DNA of 58,944 nucleotides. Origin: an uncultured Bacteroides sp. (lineage in GTDB: Bacteria > Bacteroidota > Bacteroidia > Bacteroidales > Bacteroidaceae). The notes beneath the pieces were generated by a model. The model was not told the origin of the DNA and did no database searches. It saw nothing but the letters and a program-made list of their open reading frames with translations. The translations under genes and the position numbers were made by a program. The stretch is taken from NCBI GenBank assembly GCA_944322275.1, contig CALUOV010000003.1, forward strand, positions 1-58,944. Direction: 5' to 3'. This document shows positions 52,087 through 58,944 of this stretch, piece by piece (the first letter of the stretch is position 1; each line of letters begins with the position of its first letter).

Positions 52087-55000
52087 TTAGAATTCGATAT
52101 TTAAACCTATTGAATAACTCCTCATTACCGGATAAGCTGCTTCAAGTCCGCTCCCGGATTCCGGGTCCCAACCATCCCATTTAGTCCATGTTAACAAATT
52201 TTTTCCTGTCAAATACAATTTTAGACGGTTTACATTGAACTTATGTAAAAATGATACGGGGACATTATACGAAATAGTCACATCTTGCAAGCGCACAAAG
52301 TTCCGTTGCATATAGGGTGAAAAACTAGTACCATATGCATTTGGTGCATAACCAAGTTGACGATAACGTGCATCTGGATTCTCTGGAGTCCAATAATCAA
52401 AGTTAAACAAATTTTTCTGATAAATATTATCTGGATTATTAAGATTCTCTCCTGGTTGCCCATAATAATACTTCTTCCCCCCTTGTATCGAATTAATCAT
52501 AAATTTCAACTCCCAATTCTTATATTGCAGCGAATTATGAATACTAAATCGATAAGCAGGATCGGTATATCCCAAAATCATACGATCATCCTCATCTGTA
52601 TACGCACCATCGTTATTCAAATCTTCAACCTTATAAGTACCATAAGTAAAACCTTCGGGAATTCTACCAGCCAAATAGTCATCCATTTGCCACATCCCAA
52701 TTAAATGGTAATCATAAACAACTCCGTAAGGATGACCAATAAAAATCTTATCTGCAACTAAATCATCTTCTTTTCCATCTCCATCCACATCTTGCCCCAA
52801 AATACTAACAACTTTATTTCGGTTCCTAGAAAAATTAAAAGTTACACTCCAAGAGAAATCTTTTGTTAGCACAGGAATGCCTGATACCGACATTTCAATT
52901 CCTCTATTATTCAATTTACCAATATTTGTTGGAATAGAAGCTATTCCATTCATTTCTGGGATACTAATATTGTATAGCAAATTATGTGTTTGAGACTTAT
53001 AAAAATCTACATTTCCAAACAGCCTATTTCTGAATAAACTAAAATCAATTCCAAAATTGAATGTATTAGTTGTTTCCCATTTTAAATCAGAGTTTGCTAA
53101 TGAAGAAATCCATTGCATCTGTTCTCCAGTGGCTCCATCACCAAACAAATAACCATTATCCGTATCTAATTTAGCAAGAGTTTGATAACGCCCTACTGTC
53201 CTATTTCCATTTTGTCCATAGGACATGCGAATTTTTAAATTATCAATCCAATGAACATTTTTAATGAAATCTTCTTCACTTACACGCCATGCAATAGCAG
53301 CAGATGGGAAAATACCGAATTTGTTTCCTTCGCCAAATCCAGAGAAACCATCACGTCTGACTGTTCCTGTTATGATATATCTGTCTCTAAACGTATAAAT
53401 GGCACGAGCCATCATATATAGACTACTTTCTTGCCAAGCTCCAGATGAAACAGACTGTAAATCAGATTGTCCAAGTCCTAAATTATTATATCCTAAAGCA
53501 TCGTTTAAGAATTTGGATGCACTAGCTTTTGTCATTTCATATTGACGTTTCTCAGCACCATAAACCAAAGTTGTATTAATAGCATGATCACCAAAAGAGT
53601 TTTTATACGTTAAAATATTATCTATAGTCCAATTATATTGGCTATTGTTCTCTTTAGATCCTTCTCCCTCAAAATTTGCTCCCCATTTATTGAAGTTGAA
53701 AATTTTATTTTCTATCAAATTCTGCGAAAAATTGACACGATAATTCAATCCCTTAACAAATGGAATATCAATATCCACATAAAAATTTCCAGACAGATTA
53801 TACCGCTTGTTCACATCATCTTGCTGAATGGTTAGCATTGGATTCAATACACTTTTATAAGGTTGATTTATATATTCACCATTTTCGTCAATAACTGCTG
53901 CGAGAGGAGGAAGTTCCATAACTGTAGTTAAATTCGGAGATTGTCCCGAATAGTCACTGACTGTGAAAAAAGACTGCATTCCTACTTTTAGCCACTTGGT
54001 TACTTTAACATCCATATTGGCTCGAATATTATATCGCTTATATGTATCGTTTATAATCAAATTTTGTTGATCTGTATATCCAACCGACAAAAAATAACTA
54101 TTCATTTCCGTTTTACCTCTTACACTTAAATTATGAGTTTGAATATAAGGCATATCATTTGTTAGCATATCCCACCAATCAGTATCAACCCCATTTAAAT
54201 AGCCGTTTAAAACATTACCATCCATCAAATGCTTTGTAACATCCCATTCTGGATTAGGATTCAGTAAATCATCACCGGTCCTACTTTCTTCTAAAAAACG
54301 ATCTGCAATTCTTTGTAGAAATCCATCTCGCCCAGTTGGATATAAATCTTTGTTAGTTGGCTGCTGATAAGAAAAAGAACCGCTATATTCTATGATAGGT
54401 TTACCTGTCGTTTTACCCGTTTTAGATGTAATCAATATGACACCATTACTGGCCTCTGAGCCATAGATAGCTGCCGCACTCGCATCTTTTAACACATCAA
54501 TAGATTCAACATCATTCATGTTAATATCTACCAAATCTCCTCGATAAATAATACCATCCAAAACTATTAAAGGACTAGTACCTCCACTTATAGAATTACG
54601 ACCTCGTATAGAAATAGACGGATTCTTCCCTGCTTGCGTCACTGTTCCAACATTCAATCCAGGAATTATTCCTTGTAAAGCTGATCCTAAGCTTATATTA
54701 GGAGATTCTTGTAATGCGTTTAAATCTGCACGCACAGATGAACCTGCCAAGTCGCTTTTCTTTGCTGTTCCATAACCGACTACAACAACTTCATCCAACA
54801 GTTCTGAATCTTCTCTCAACGATATATTTACTTCATTTCGATTCCCAACTTTCACTTCTTGCGGAGCAAAGCCTATAAATGTAATTTGTAACACTGCATC
54901 AGCAGAAGCATCTATCGTAAACCGTCCGTCTATATCAGTAATCGTACCTATTGAAGAATTGCCTTTCACCGTTACATTGGCACCAATAATGGGTTCACCA

Positions 55001-55353
55001 TTAGCATCTTTCACCGTACCGGAAACCTTCCGCTCCTGCTTAAGTGTATTTGGTTGTGACGTTATTTTCCTGACAACAATATTTTTACCTTGAATTTCAT
55101 AAGCCACTTGCTGGCCTTGCAAAATTTGTTTCACGGCTTCTTGCAATTGATCAGCATTAACCGTAACCTTACGTTCTGTATCTATATCGCCCGCAATATA
55201 AACAAACGAATATCCACTCTTAGCTTGTAGCTCGGTCATCGCTTTCTTTACCGAGACATTCTGCATTTTTAAGGACAAGGATTGAGCCCATATTCCTAAA
55301 TGGAATCCCAACAACGCTACCATTAGTAGCACTGCCTTTTTTCTGTAATTCAT
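52087..55353 (-). CDS. SusC-like TonB-dependent receptor with N-terminal STN signalling domain (pair 3)
   Basis: TonB-dependent importer and transducer of 1088 residues. After the signal peptide (about 1-24) comes an STN (secretin/TonB short N-terminal) domain (about 25-97; SLKMQNVSVKKAMTELQAKSGYSFVYIAG). A carboxypeptidase-regulatory sandwich (about 108-188; VSGTVKDANGEPIIGANVTVKG) and the TonB box/plug (LLDEVVVVGYGTAKKSDLAGSS) follow. The plug contains GIIPGLNVGTVTQAG, SPLIVLDGIIYRG and VLKDASAAAIYGSEASNGVILITSK-type segments. The barrel ends YSIGLNIEF. The STN domain signals to the FecR-type anti-sigma factor encoded just upstream, so ligand uptake can switch on the operon. The plug and barrel are AT-rich compared with the STN end. 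Confidence 0.95.
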   Translation of the reverse strand: MNYRKKAVLLMVALLGFHLGIWAQSLSLKMQNVSVKKAMTELQAKSGYSFVYIAGDIDTERKVTVNADQLQEAVKQILQGQQVAYEIQGKNIVVRKITSQPNTLKQERKVSGTVKDANGEPIIGANVTVKGNSSIGTITDIDGRFTIDASADAVLQITFIGFAPQEVKVGNRNEVNISLREDSELLDEVVVVGYGTAKKSDLAGSSVRADLNALQESPNISLGSALQGIIPGLNVGTVTQAGKNPSISIRGRNSISGGTSPLIVLDGIIYRGDLVDINMNDVESIDVLKDASAAAIYGSEASNGVILITSKTGKTTGKPIIEYSGSFSYQQPTNKDLYPTGRDGFLQRIADRFLEESRTGDDLLNPNPEWDVTKHLMDGNVLNGYLNGVDTDWWDMLTNDMPYIQTHNLSVRGKTEMNSYFLSVGYTDQQNLIINDTYKRYNIRANMDVKVTKWLKVGMQSFFTVSDYSGQSPNLTTVMELPPLAAVIDENGEYINQPYKSVLNPMLTIQQDDVNKRYNLSGNFYVDIDIPFVKGLNYRVNFSQNLIENKIFNFNKWGANFEGEGSKENNSQYNWTIDNILTYKNSFGDHAINTTLVYGAEKRQYEMTKASASKFLNDALGYNNLGLGQSDLQSVSSGAWQESSLYMMARAIYTFRDRYIITGTVRRDGFSGFGEGNKFGIFPSAAIAWRVSEEDFIKNVHWIDNLKIRMSYGQNGNRTVGRYQTLAKLDTDNGYLFGDGATGEQMQWISSLANSDLKWETTNTFNFGIDFSLFRNRLFGNVDFYKSQTHNLLYNISIPEMNGIASIPTNIGKLNNRGIEMSVSGIPVLTKDFSWSVTFNFSRNRNKVVSILGQDVDGDGKEDDLVADKIFIGHPYGVVYDYHLIGMWQMDDYLAGRIPEGFTYGTYKVEDLNNDGAYTDEDDRMILGYTDPAYRFSIHNSLQYKNWELKFMINSIQGGKKYYYGQPGENLNNPDNIYQKNLFNFDYWTPENPDARYRQLGYAPNAYGTSFSPYMQRNFVRLQDVTISYNVPVSFLHKFNVNRLKLYLTGKNLLTWTKWDGWDPESGSGLEAAYPVMRSYSIGLNIEF

Positions 55354-55414
55354 AAAATTAGAACTTTTAATGATTTAAAATAAAGATAAAGGTGTCCTTC
55401 TAAAGAATGTTTCG

Positions 55415-55422
55415 TAACTTTG
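55415..55422 (+). promoter_or_regulatory. Plus-strand -7 promoter element in the susC 3 leader
   Basis: TAACTTTG matches TAnnTTTG perfectly and points away from susC 3. It is identical to the -7 element proposed for the sigma gene. It would start a short transcript ending at the terminator at 55473-55510. A clear -33 element was not found. Confidence 0.5.
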
Positions 55423-55429
55423 CACATTC

Positions 55430-55510
55430 CTTAGAAAACAGTTCATACATGTACATGTAAGAAGAGGAATCGGGCCGGAAGAACTTGCACACACTTCCGG
55501 CCTTTTCTTT
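55430..55510 (+). ncRNA. Putative antisense small RNA in the susC 3 leader
   Basis: A plus-strand RNA of about 80 nt is predicted from the TAACTTTG element at 55415-55422 to a strong terminator: GGCCGGAAG (55473-55481) pairs perfectly with CTTCCGGCC (55494-55502), followed by TTTTCTTT. It contains the 14-bp palindrome TACATGTACATGTA (55446-55459). It has no open reading frame and would be antisense to the susC 3 5' untranslated region. Antisense RNAs in this position are known for ECF-sigma/FecR-type loci in Bacteroides (DonS in B. fragilis), where they repress the susC-like gene. Position and structure are seen; transcription is inferred. Confidence 0.6.
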
Positions 55511-55599
55511 CCTATGTATTACCTTCTTACCTTGCAAAAAAATAAGGTGGTTCTGTATTTTCCATGGCTCATCAACATTAAAAAAGTTAGTTAATTAAT

Positions 55600-56613
55600 T
55601 TAATATAACACGATACGATTGTCTTTCAATGCATAGTGTATCTTACCCGTGGCCTCCAATGCGTCAAGCACATCTTTAATGTTCTGGCTTGTACGGTTAA
55701 AAGTACCGTAGAACCGATAATTAGCCAACGAATCCGTCTGCAACGTTATCCGTACATTATAACTACGCTCCAACGTCTGAACGACTTCCGACAGGAGTAC
55801 CTCATCGAACGAAAGCACGCCTTGCTTCCAATCCGTAGCAGCCTTTATCTTCGGTGTCGACTCTATCTTCATCATACCGTCCGACTTATCAAGAACAACC
55901 CGCTCATCGGGTCTCAAACAGCGATCCTCCTCATGACGAATTTTATTATGCAAGGCCACTTTTCCTTCTAATAAGGAGACGATCACTTGACGCTCTTCCG
56001 GATAGTCCTGGAAATTGAATTTCGTGCCCAATACCTTTACTTGCAAGTTCTTTGAACAGACATAAAAAGGTATCTCTTCATTATGGGCTACTTCAAAATA
56101 ACCTTCACCCTGCAACTCTACCTCGCGGTTATCCACTCCAAAATCCTGTGCATACGTCAAGCGAGATCCCGCATTCAAGGTAACCAACGTACCGTCCGGC
56201 AAACGCATCTGTGCCTGCGATCCCAACGGAGCCACCACTTCAATGTCTGCCAACGCTTCCCTTAAATTGCCTTCTCCTTGTCGATAGGAAAAATAAGCTA
56301 TCATCCCCACCAAAGCCACCACGGCTGCATAGCGAACCCACACAGGCCAAGAATATCCGAACTTTTTTTTCTGTCCGGATTTAGAGGCTGCCACTTTTTG
56401 TCGGAACTGACGGAAAGCCGCTTCCTGGTTATAGCGTACATTTTCCTTTTCCGACAAAGCCGAGAACCAAAGCTCCTGACGTTGCAAAAAGTATCTGTGA
56501 TGCGCTTCCGACTCATCTATCCAAGCCTTCAGCTCATCCCGTCCTTTCCGATTCAGTTCTCCGGACAAAAAGGATACAATTAATTCGTCTATGTAGGTAT
56601 TATTCTCTTCCAT
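55600..56613 (-). CDS. FecR-family anti-sigma factor
   Basis: Inner-membrane anti-sigma factor of 337 residues that holds the ECF sigma factor until the STN-type SusC signals. A cytoplasmic helical N-terminal region (about 1-88; FLSGELNRKGRDELKAWIDES) is followed by one membrane helix (about 92-110; YAAVVALVGMIAYFSY). The periplasmic FecR domain (about 120-215; VVAPLGSQAQMRLPDGTLVTLNAGSRLTY, GEGYFEVAH, GTKFNFQDY, VSLLEGKV) and a DUF4974-like STN-type tail (about 262-337; LSFDEVLLSEVVQTLERSYNVRI) follow. It lies 67 bp downstream of the sigma gene stop and before susC 3. Confidence 0.93.
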   Translation of the reverse strand: MEENNTYIDELIVSFLSGELNRKGRDELKAWIDESEAHHRYFLQRQELWFSALSEKENVRYNQEAAFRQFRQKVAASKSGQKKKFGYSWPVWVRYAAVVALVGMIAYFSYRQGEGNLREALADIEVVAPLGSQAQMRLPDGTLVTLNAGSRLTYAQDFGVDNREVELQGEGYFEVAHNEEIPFYVCSKNLQVKVLGTKFNFQDYPEERQVIVSLLEGKVALHNKIRHEEDRCLRPDERVVLDKSDGMMKIESTPKIKAATDWKQGVLSFDEVLLSEVVQTLERSYNVRITLQTDSLANYRFYGTFNRTSQNIKDVLDALEATGKIHYALKDNRIVLY

Positions 56614-56680
56614 TCTATTAAGGATTCTATTTGTATGACGACAAAAAAATGACTAAAGGGTAGTCAAAAATGAAAAATTC

Positions 56681-57280
56681 TCAAGCGACAGTACCCAAAA
56701 GGATCAAACAAGGCAGCAAATACTTGCCAAGTTCTTTGTAAAGCAAAGACAAAGCGTTCTTTATGTGATACTTAACTGTATTGATCGAAATTCCGAGTTC
56801 ACGGGCTATTTCTTCGTATTTCTTTTCTTCAAAACGACTTTTCAGAAATACACGACGACATTCTTCTGGCAAACGGCTGATGGCCCGACGGATCTCATAA
56901 TCGAGTTCTTTCTCCAACAAGGTACCTAACGGGTAGTCATCGGATAAAATATAACGTTCCTCCAACGGGCATTCATCATTTTCCAATTCCGAGAAAGATA
57001 TTTCATGTTTTTGCCAGCGGGAATCAAGGTAATCCAGACACCGATTGCGGACAGCACGCACGAGATAGCTGCGTAATGACGTATGAATATTCAGCGTCGC
57101 ATGTACTTCCCACAAATGGAATATCACATCGCCCACCAAATGTTCAGCCAGCACATCATCACCTACATATTCTTTGGCCACATGACACAACGAAACATAA
57201 TGATACCGATAGAGGTATTGGTATGCCTCCTCTTTACCTTGCTTCAATTGCTCTATAATGGCTTGCTCCGTGTTTTCCAT
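56681..57280 (-). CDS. ECF-type RNA polymerase sigma factor
   Basis: Sigma-70 family ECF sigma factor that should transcribe the susC 3 locus when released by FecR. I chose the ATG at 57280 (199 residues); the upstream in-frame start is a TTG lying next to the promoter element. Region 2 (about 8-75; AYQYLYRYHY, DDVLAEHLVGDVIFHLWEV, RSYLVRAVRNRCLDYL) and region 4 (about 120-175; AISRLPEECRRVFLKSRFEEKKYEEIARELGISINTVKYHIKNAL) are complete. The C-terminus has a short hydrophobic tail (YLLPCLILLGTVA), an oddity for a soluble factor. The gene starts the 24-kb minus-strand block. Confidence 0.93.
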   Translation of the reverse strand: MENTEQAIIEQLKQGKEEAYQYLYRYHYVSLCHVAKEYVGDDVLAEHLVGDVIFHLWEVHATLNIHTSLRSYLVRAVRNRCLDYLDSRWQKHEISFSELENDECPLEERYILSDDYPLGTLLEKELDYEIRRAISRLPEECRRVFLKSRFEEKKYEEIARELGISINTVKYHIKNALSLLYKELGKYLLPCLILLGTVA

Positions 57281-57299
57281 TTCCTTATTCTTTGGCAAG

Positions 57300-57307
57300 C
57301 AAAGTTA
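57300..57307 (-). promoter_or_regulatory. Candidate -7 promoter element of the sigma gene
   Basis: On the minus strand this reads TAACTTTG, a perfect TAnnTTTG match 19 bp before the chosen start codon. It supports the ATG at 57280, because the alternative start would overlap the promoter. No clear -33 element was seen. Confidence 0.45.
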
Positions 57308-57366
57308 AGCATTTCCTAGAAATAACCTATACTTCGGATGAATTTAAGTGTTATGAATGCCCGCAA

Positions 57367-57459
57367 TTTACCAAAGCATAGGATGAGAAGCAAAGTAAGT
57401 AAGCTTCAACGACCATTTCAACTGGCTTCTATGGCCATTTCATCTAGCTTCTATGACGG
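57367..57459 (+). repeat. Dispersed intergenic repeat, copy 3 (22-bp period)
   Basis: Same lead (AAAGCATAGGATGAGAAGCA, AAGTAAG) and 22-bp units as copy 1, with units starting at 57404, 57426 and a partial one at 57448. It is in the same orientation as copy 1 and inverted relative to copy 2. It lies between the sigma gene and the secreted-protein remnant. Confidence 0.8.
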
Positions 57460-57529
57460 TTGAAGTATAGTTTCATTTGCGAAAGCGCTATTTGGCAGAA
57501 TGGCGGACATTCTCTCTCAAGTGTTTTTG

Positions 57530-57691
57530 TCAACAAGGTCCTGGCCAGTTCTCCATCGCTATTGTCTCGCTGGTCCCCATTTGCTCACCTCTCTCCCAAG
57601 GTACAATCTTATTTTCCTTATCAGTCTGCTGAGCCCGTAAACCTCCAGACAAAAGGATTCCAACAAGCAAAATTACGATTCGTTTTTTCAT
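57530..57691 (-). pseudogene. Remnant of a secreted-protein gene (53 codons, signal peptide only)
   Basis: An ATG at 57691 opens a 53-residue frame beginning MKKRIVILLVGILLSGGLRA, a good signal peptide, then about 33 mature residues (QQTDKENKIVPWERGEQM) and a TGA. Past the stop nothing similar continues. It looks like the 5' end of an exported-protein gene whose body was lost, or a small secreted protein. The parent family is not recognisable. It sits between repeat copy 3 and the CCA-enzyme gene. Confidence 0.55.
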
Positions 57692-57803
57692 TATAATTAC
57701 TGAAAATCATTATAAATAAAACATTTATCTATTATGAAAGCAAAAATAGATAAAAATTTTCAAAAAGAGTCAGGAAACTGTTTTGAATTTCTGCAAAAAC
57801 CAA

Positions 57804-58944
57804 TCATGATACCGGCTTCAACCCCATTTTCTCCGCACGCCGCAACATAAAAGCATGTGCGGCATCATGCTCGTTGGGAATAACACCATCCAGAATGGCA
57901 TCTTTAATGGCACTTTTCAAGGCACCAATCTGGGGGCAAGGGGATAAACCAAAGGTCTTCATTATTTCCTCCCCGCTGACAGGCGGCTGGAAGTTACGGA
58001 TGCGGTCACGCTCCTCCAAATCCTTCAGTTTTTGACGCACCAACTGAAAATTCTCCAGAAAACGTTTTTTGCGTTCGGAATTCTTCGAGGTAATATCGGC
58101 CTCACACAAGGTCATGAGGTCATCTATGTCATCACCTGCTTCAAAAAGCAGGCGACGCACTGCCGAGTCTGTCACGATGTCATCTGCTATCACAATGGGA
58201 CGCATGTGTAACCCTACAAGTTTCTGTACGTATTTCATTTTCTCATTCATGGGTAACTTCATGCGCCGAAAAAGAGCAGGAATCATCCGTTCGCCTATAT
58301 AATTATGGTTATGGAAAGTCCAGCCGGTACGAGGATCCCAACGTTTAGTGACCGGCTTGGCGATGTCATGCAGCAAGGCAGCCCAACGCAACCACAAGTT
58401 ATCACTTACGCGGCTGACATTATCCAGCACCTCCAGCGTGTGGTAAAAGTTATCTTTATGCGAACGGCCGTTACGGGTCTCCACACCTTGCAAAGCCACT
58501 AACTCGGGGAAGATAAGCTGGAGCAGACCCGAACGGTCCAAATCAACAAAACCTCGCGAAGGTGTAGGAGAAAGAATAATCTTATTCAATTCATCGGCGA
58601 TGCGTTCGTGAGACACGATGCTGATACGCTCACGATTGCGGTGCAAAGCTTCGAAAGTTTCATCGTCAATATAGAACTTCAACTGGGTAGCGAAACGGAT
58701 ACAGCGCATCATGCGTAACGGGTCGTCACTAAAAGTAATGTCCGGATCGAGCGGGGTACGGATAGTACATTCCTTTAAGTCGTCCAAACCACCAAAGGGA
58801 TCGACCAACTCACCATAGCGGGCACGATTGAGGCAAACGGCCAAAGCATTGATGGTAAAGTCACGCCGGTTTTGATCATCTTCCAACGTGCCGTCCTCTA
58901 CAACAGGCTTACGAGAGTCGTGCGAATAAGATTCCTTCCGGGCT
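57804..58944 (-). CDS. cca: CCA-adding tRNA nucleotidyltransferase with HD domain (partial at window edge)
   Basis: Housekeeping enzyme that adds or repairs the 3' CCA end of tRNA. The frame is open to the right edge (reading [18 protein letters not shown] before [18 protein letters not shown]), so the N-terminal start lies outside the window; a TTG at 58886 is not the true start. Seen: the second part of the pol-beta-type nucleotidyltransferase head ([37 protein letters not shown] with the RNA/ATP-binding helix), the neck and body, and an HD-type segment [13 protein letters not shown] followed by [10 protein letters not shown]. It marks the boundary of the accessory block with core genome. 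Confidence 0.93.
   Translation of the reverse strand, partial: ARKESYSHDSRKPVVEDGTLEDDQNRRDFTINALAVCLNRARYGELVDPFGGLDDLKECTIRTPLDPDITFSDDPLRMMRCIRFATQLKFYIDDETFEALHRNRERISIVSHERIADELNKIILSPTPSRGFVDLDRSGLLQLIFPELVALQGVETRNGRSHKDNFYHTLEVLDNVSRVSDNLWLRWAALLHDIAKPVTKRWDPRTGWTFHNHNYIGERMIPALFRRMKLPMNEKMKYVQKLVGLHMRPIVIADDIVTDSAVRRLLFEAGDDIDDLMTLCEADITSKNSERKKRFLENFQLVRQKLKDLEERDRIRNFQPPVSGEEIMKTFGLSPCPQIGALKSAIKDAILDGVIPNEHDAAHAFMLRRAEKMGLKPVS

Noticed and set aside
1-58944. Insertion sequence, integrase or conjugation genes
   Set aside because: No transposase, integrase or relaxase motif was seen in any plausible frame, so mobility is inferred only from composition and repeats.

Overview
The window looks like accessory chromosome of a gut Bacteroidales (Bacteroides/Phocaeicola type); the species cannot be named from the sequence. 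The evidence is three SusC/SusD pairs, a hybrid two-component regulator with a periplasmic propeller, an ECF sigma/FecR pair with a DUF4974-like tail, lipoprotein signals, and -7 promoter elements of the Bacteroides form TAnnTTTG. There are no rRNA or tRNA genes, no transposase and no CRISPR array.

Layout. (1) 1-12.9 kb, plus strand: a glycan-uptake locus with the end of one susC, its susD, a three-domain secreted esterase, a second susC/susD pair and a secreted tandem GH105 hydrolase. A regulator gene (13.1-17.2 kb) faces it. The GH105 domains suggest lyase-generated pectin (rhamnogalacturonan-like) fragments. (2) 17.4-33.4 kb, minus strand: twelve closely spaced genes that are not an ordinary polysaccharide utilization locus. 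In transcription order they are a propeller/diheme cytochrome c, a chorismatase/RidA-like protein, an exported lyxose-isomerase-like cupin, a VOC protein, DhaK, DhaL, an LsrF-type aldolase/thiolase, an exported PQQ-type propeller, a 1328-residue protein joining a carbohydrate-binding-like domain, a propeller, two c-heme sites and a sulfatase-modifying-factor domain, a DAHP synthase without chorismate mutase, a lyase-like lipoprotein, and the cytochrome c assembly factor CcsBA. This is the best candidate for an undescribed system. (3) 33.9-57.3 kb, minus strand: an ECF sigma/FecR-controlled locus with STN-type SusC, SusD, a PL38-like lyase, a truncated GH29, and a seven-gene set of PL6, two GH28-like proteins, GH97, GH31, GH36 and an unassigned (alpha/alpha)6 glycosidase. 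(4) The right edge holds a housekeeping CCA-adding enzyme gene.

How it works together (inference). SusC/D pairs import oligosaccharides made by surface lyases and esterases, and periplasmic GH105/GH28/GH31/GH36/GH97 enzymes finish them. The middle cluster pairs cytoplasmic metabolism of a phosphorylated ketose (DhaKL plus LsrF), and possibly a shikimate/chorismate branch, with exported heme and propeller proteins and their own heme-attachment machinery. That suggests periplasmic oxidation of a sugar or aromatic compound, but no substrate can be read from sequence.

Genome-evolution signals: a 22-bp-period intergenic repeat occurs at three block boundaries (12.7, 33.8 and 57.4 kb). The piece from 49.26 to about 54.8 kb is much more AT-rich than its neighbours and starts exactly at the broken GH29 gene. 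A 53-codon signal-peptide remnant lies next to the right-hand repeat. A probable antisense small RNA lies in the leader of the third susC.
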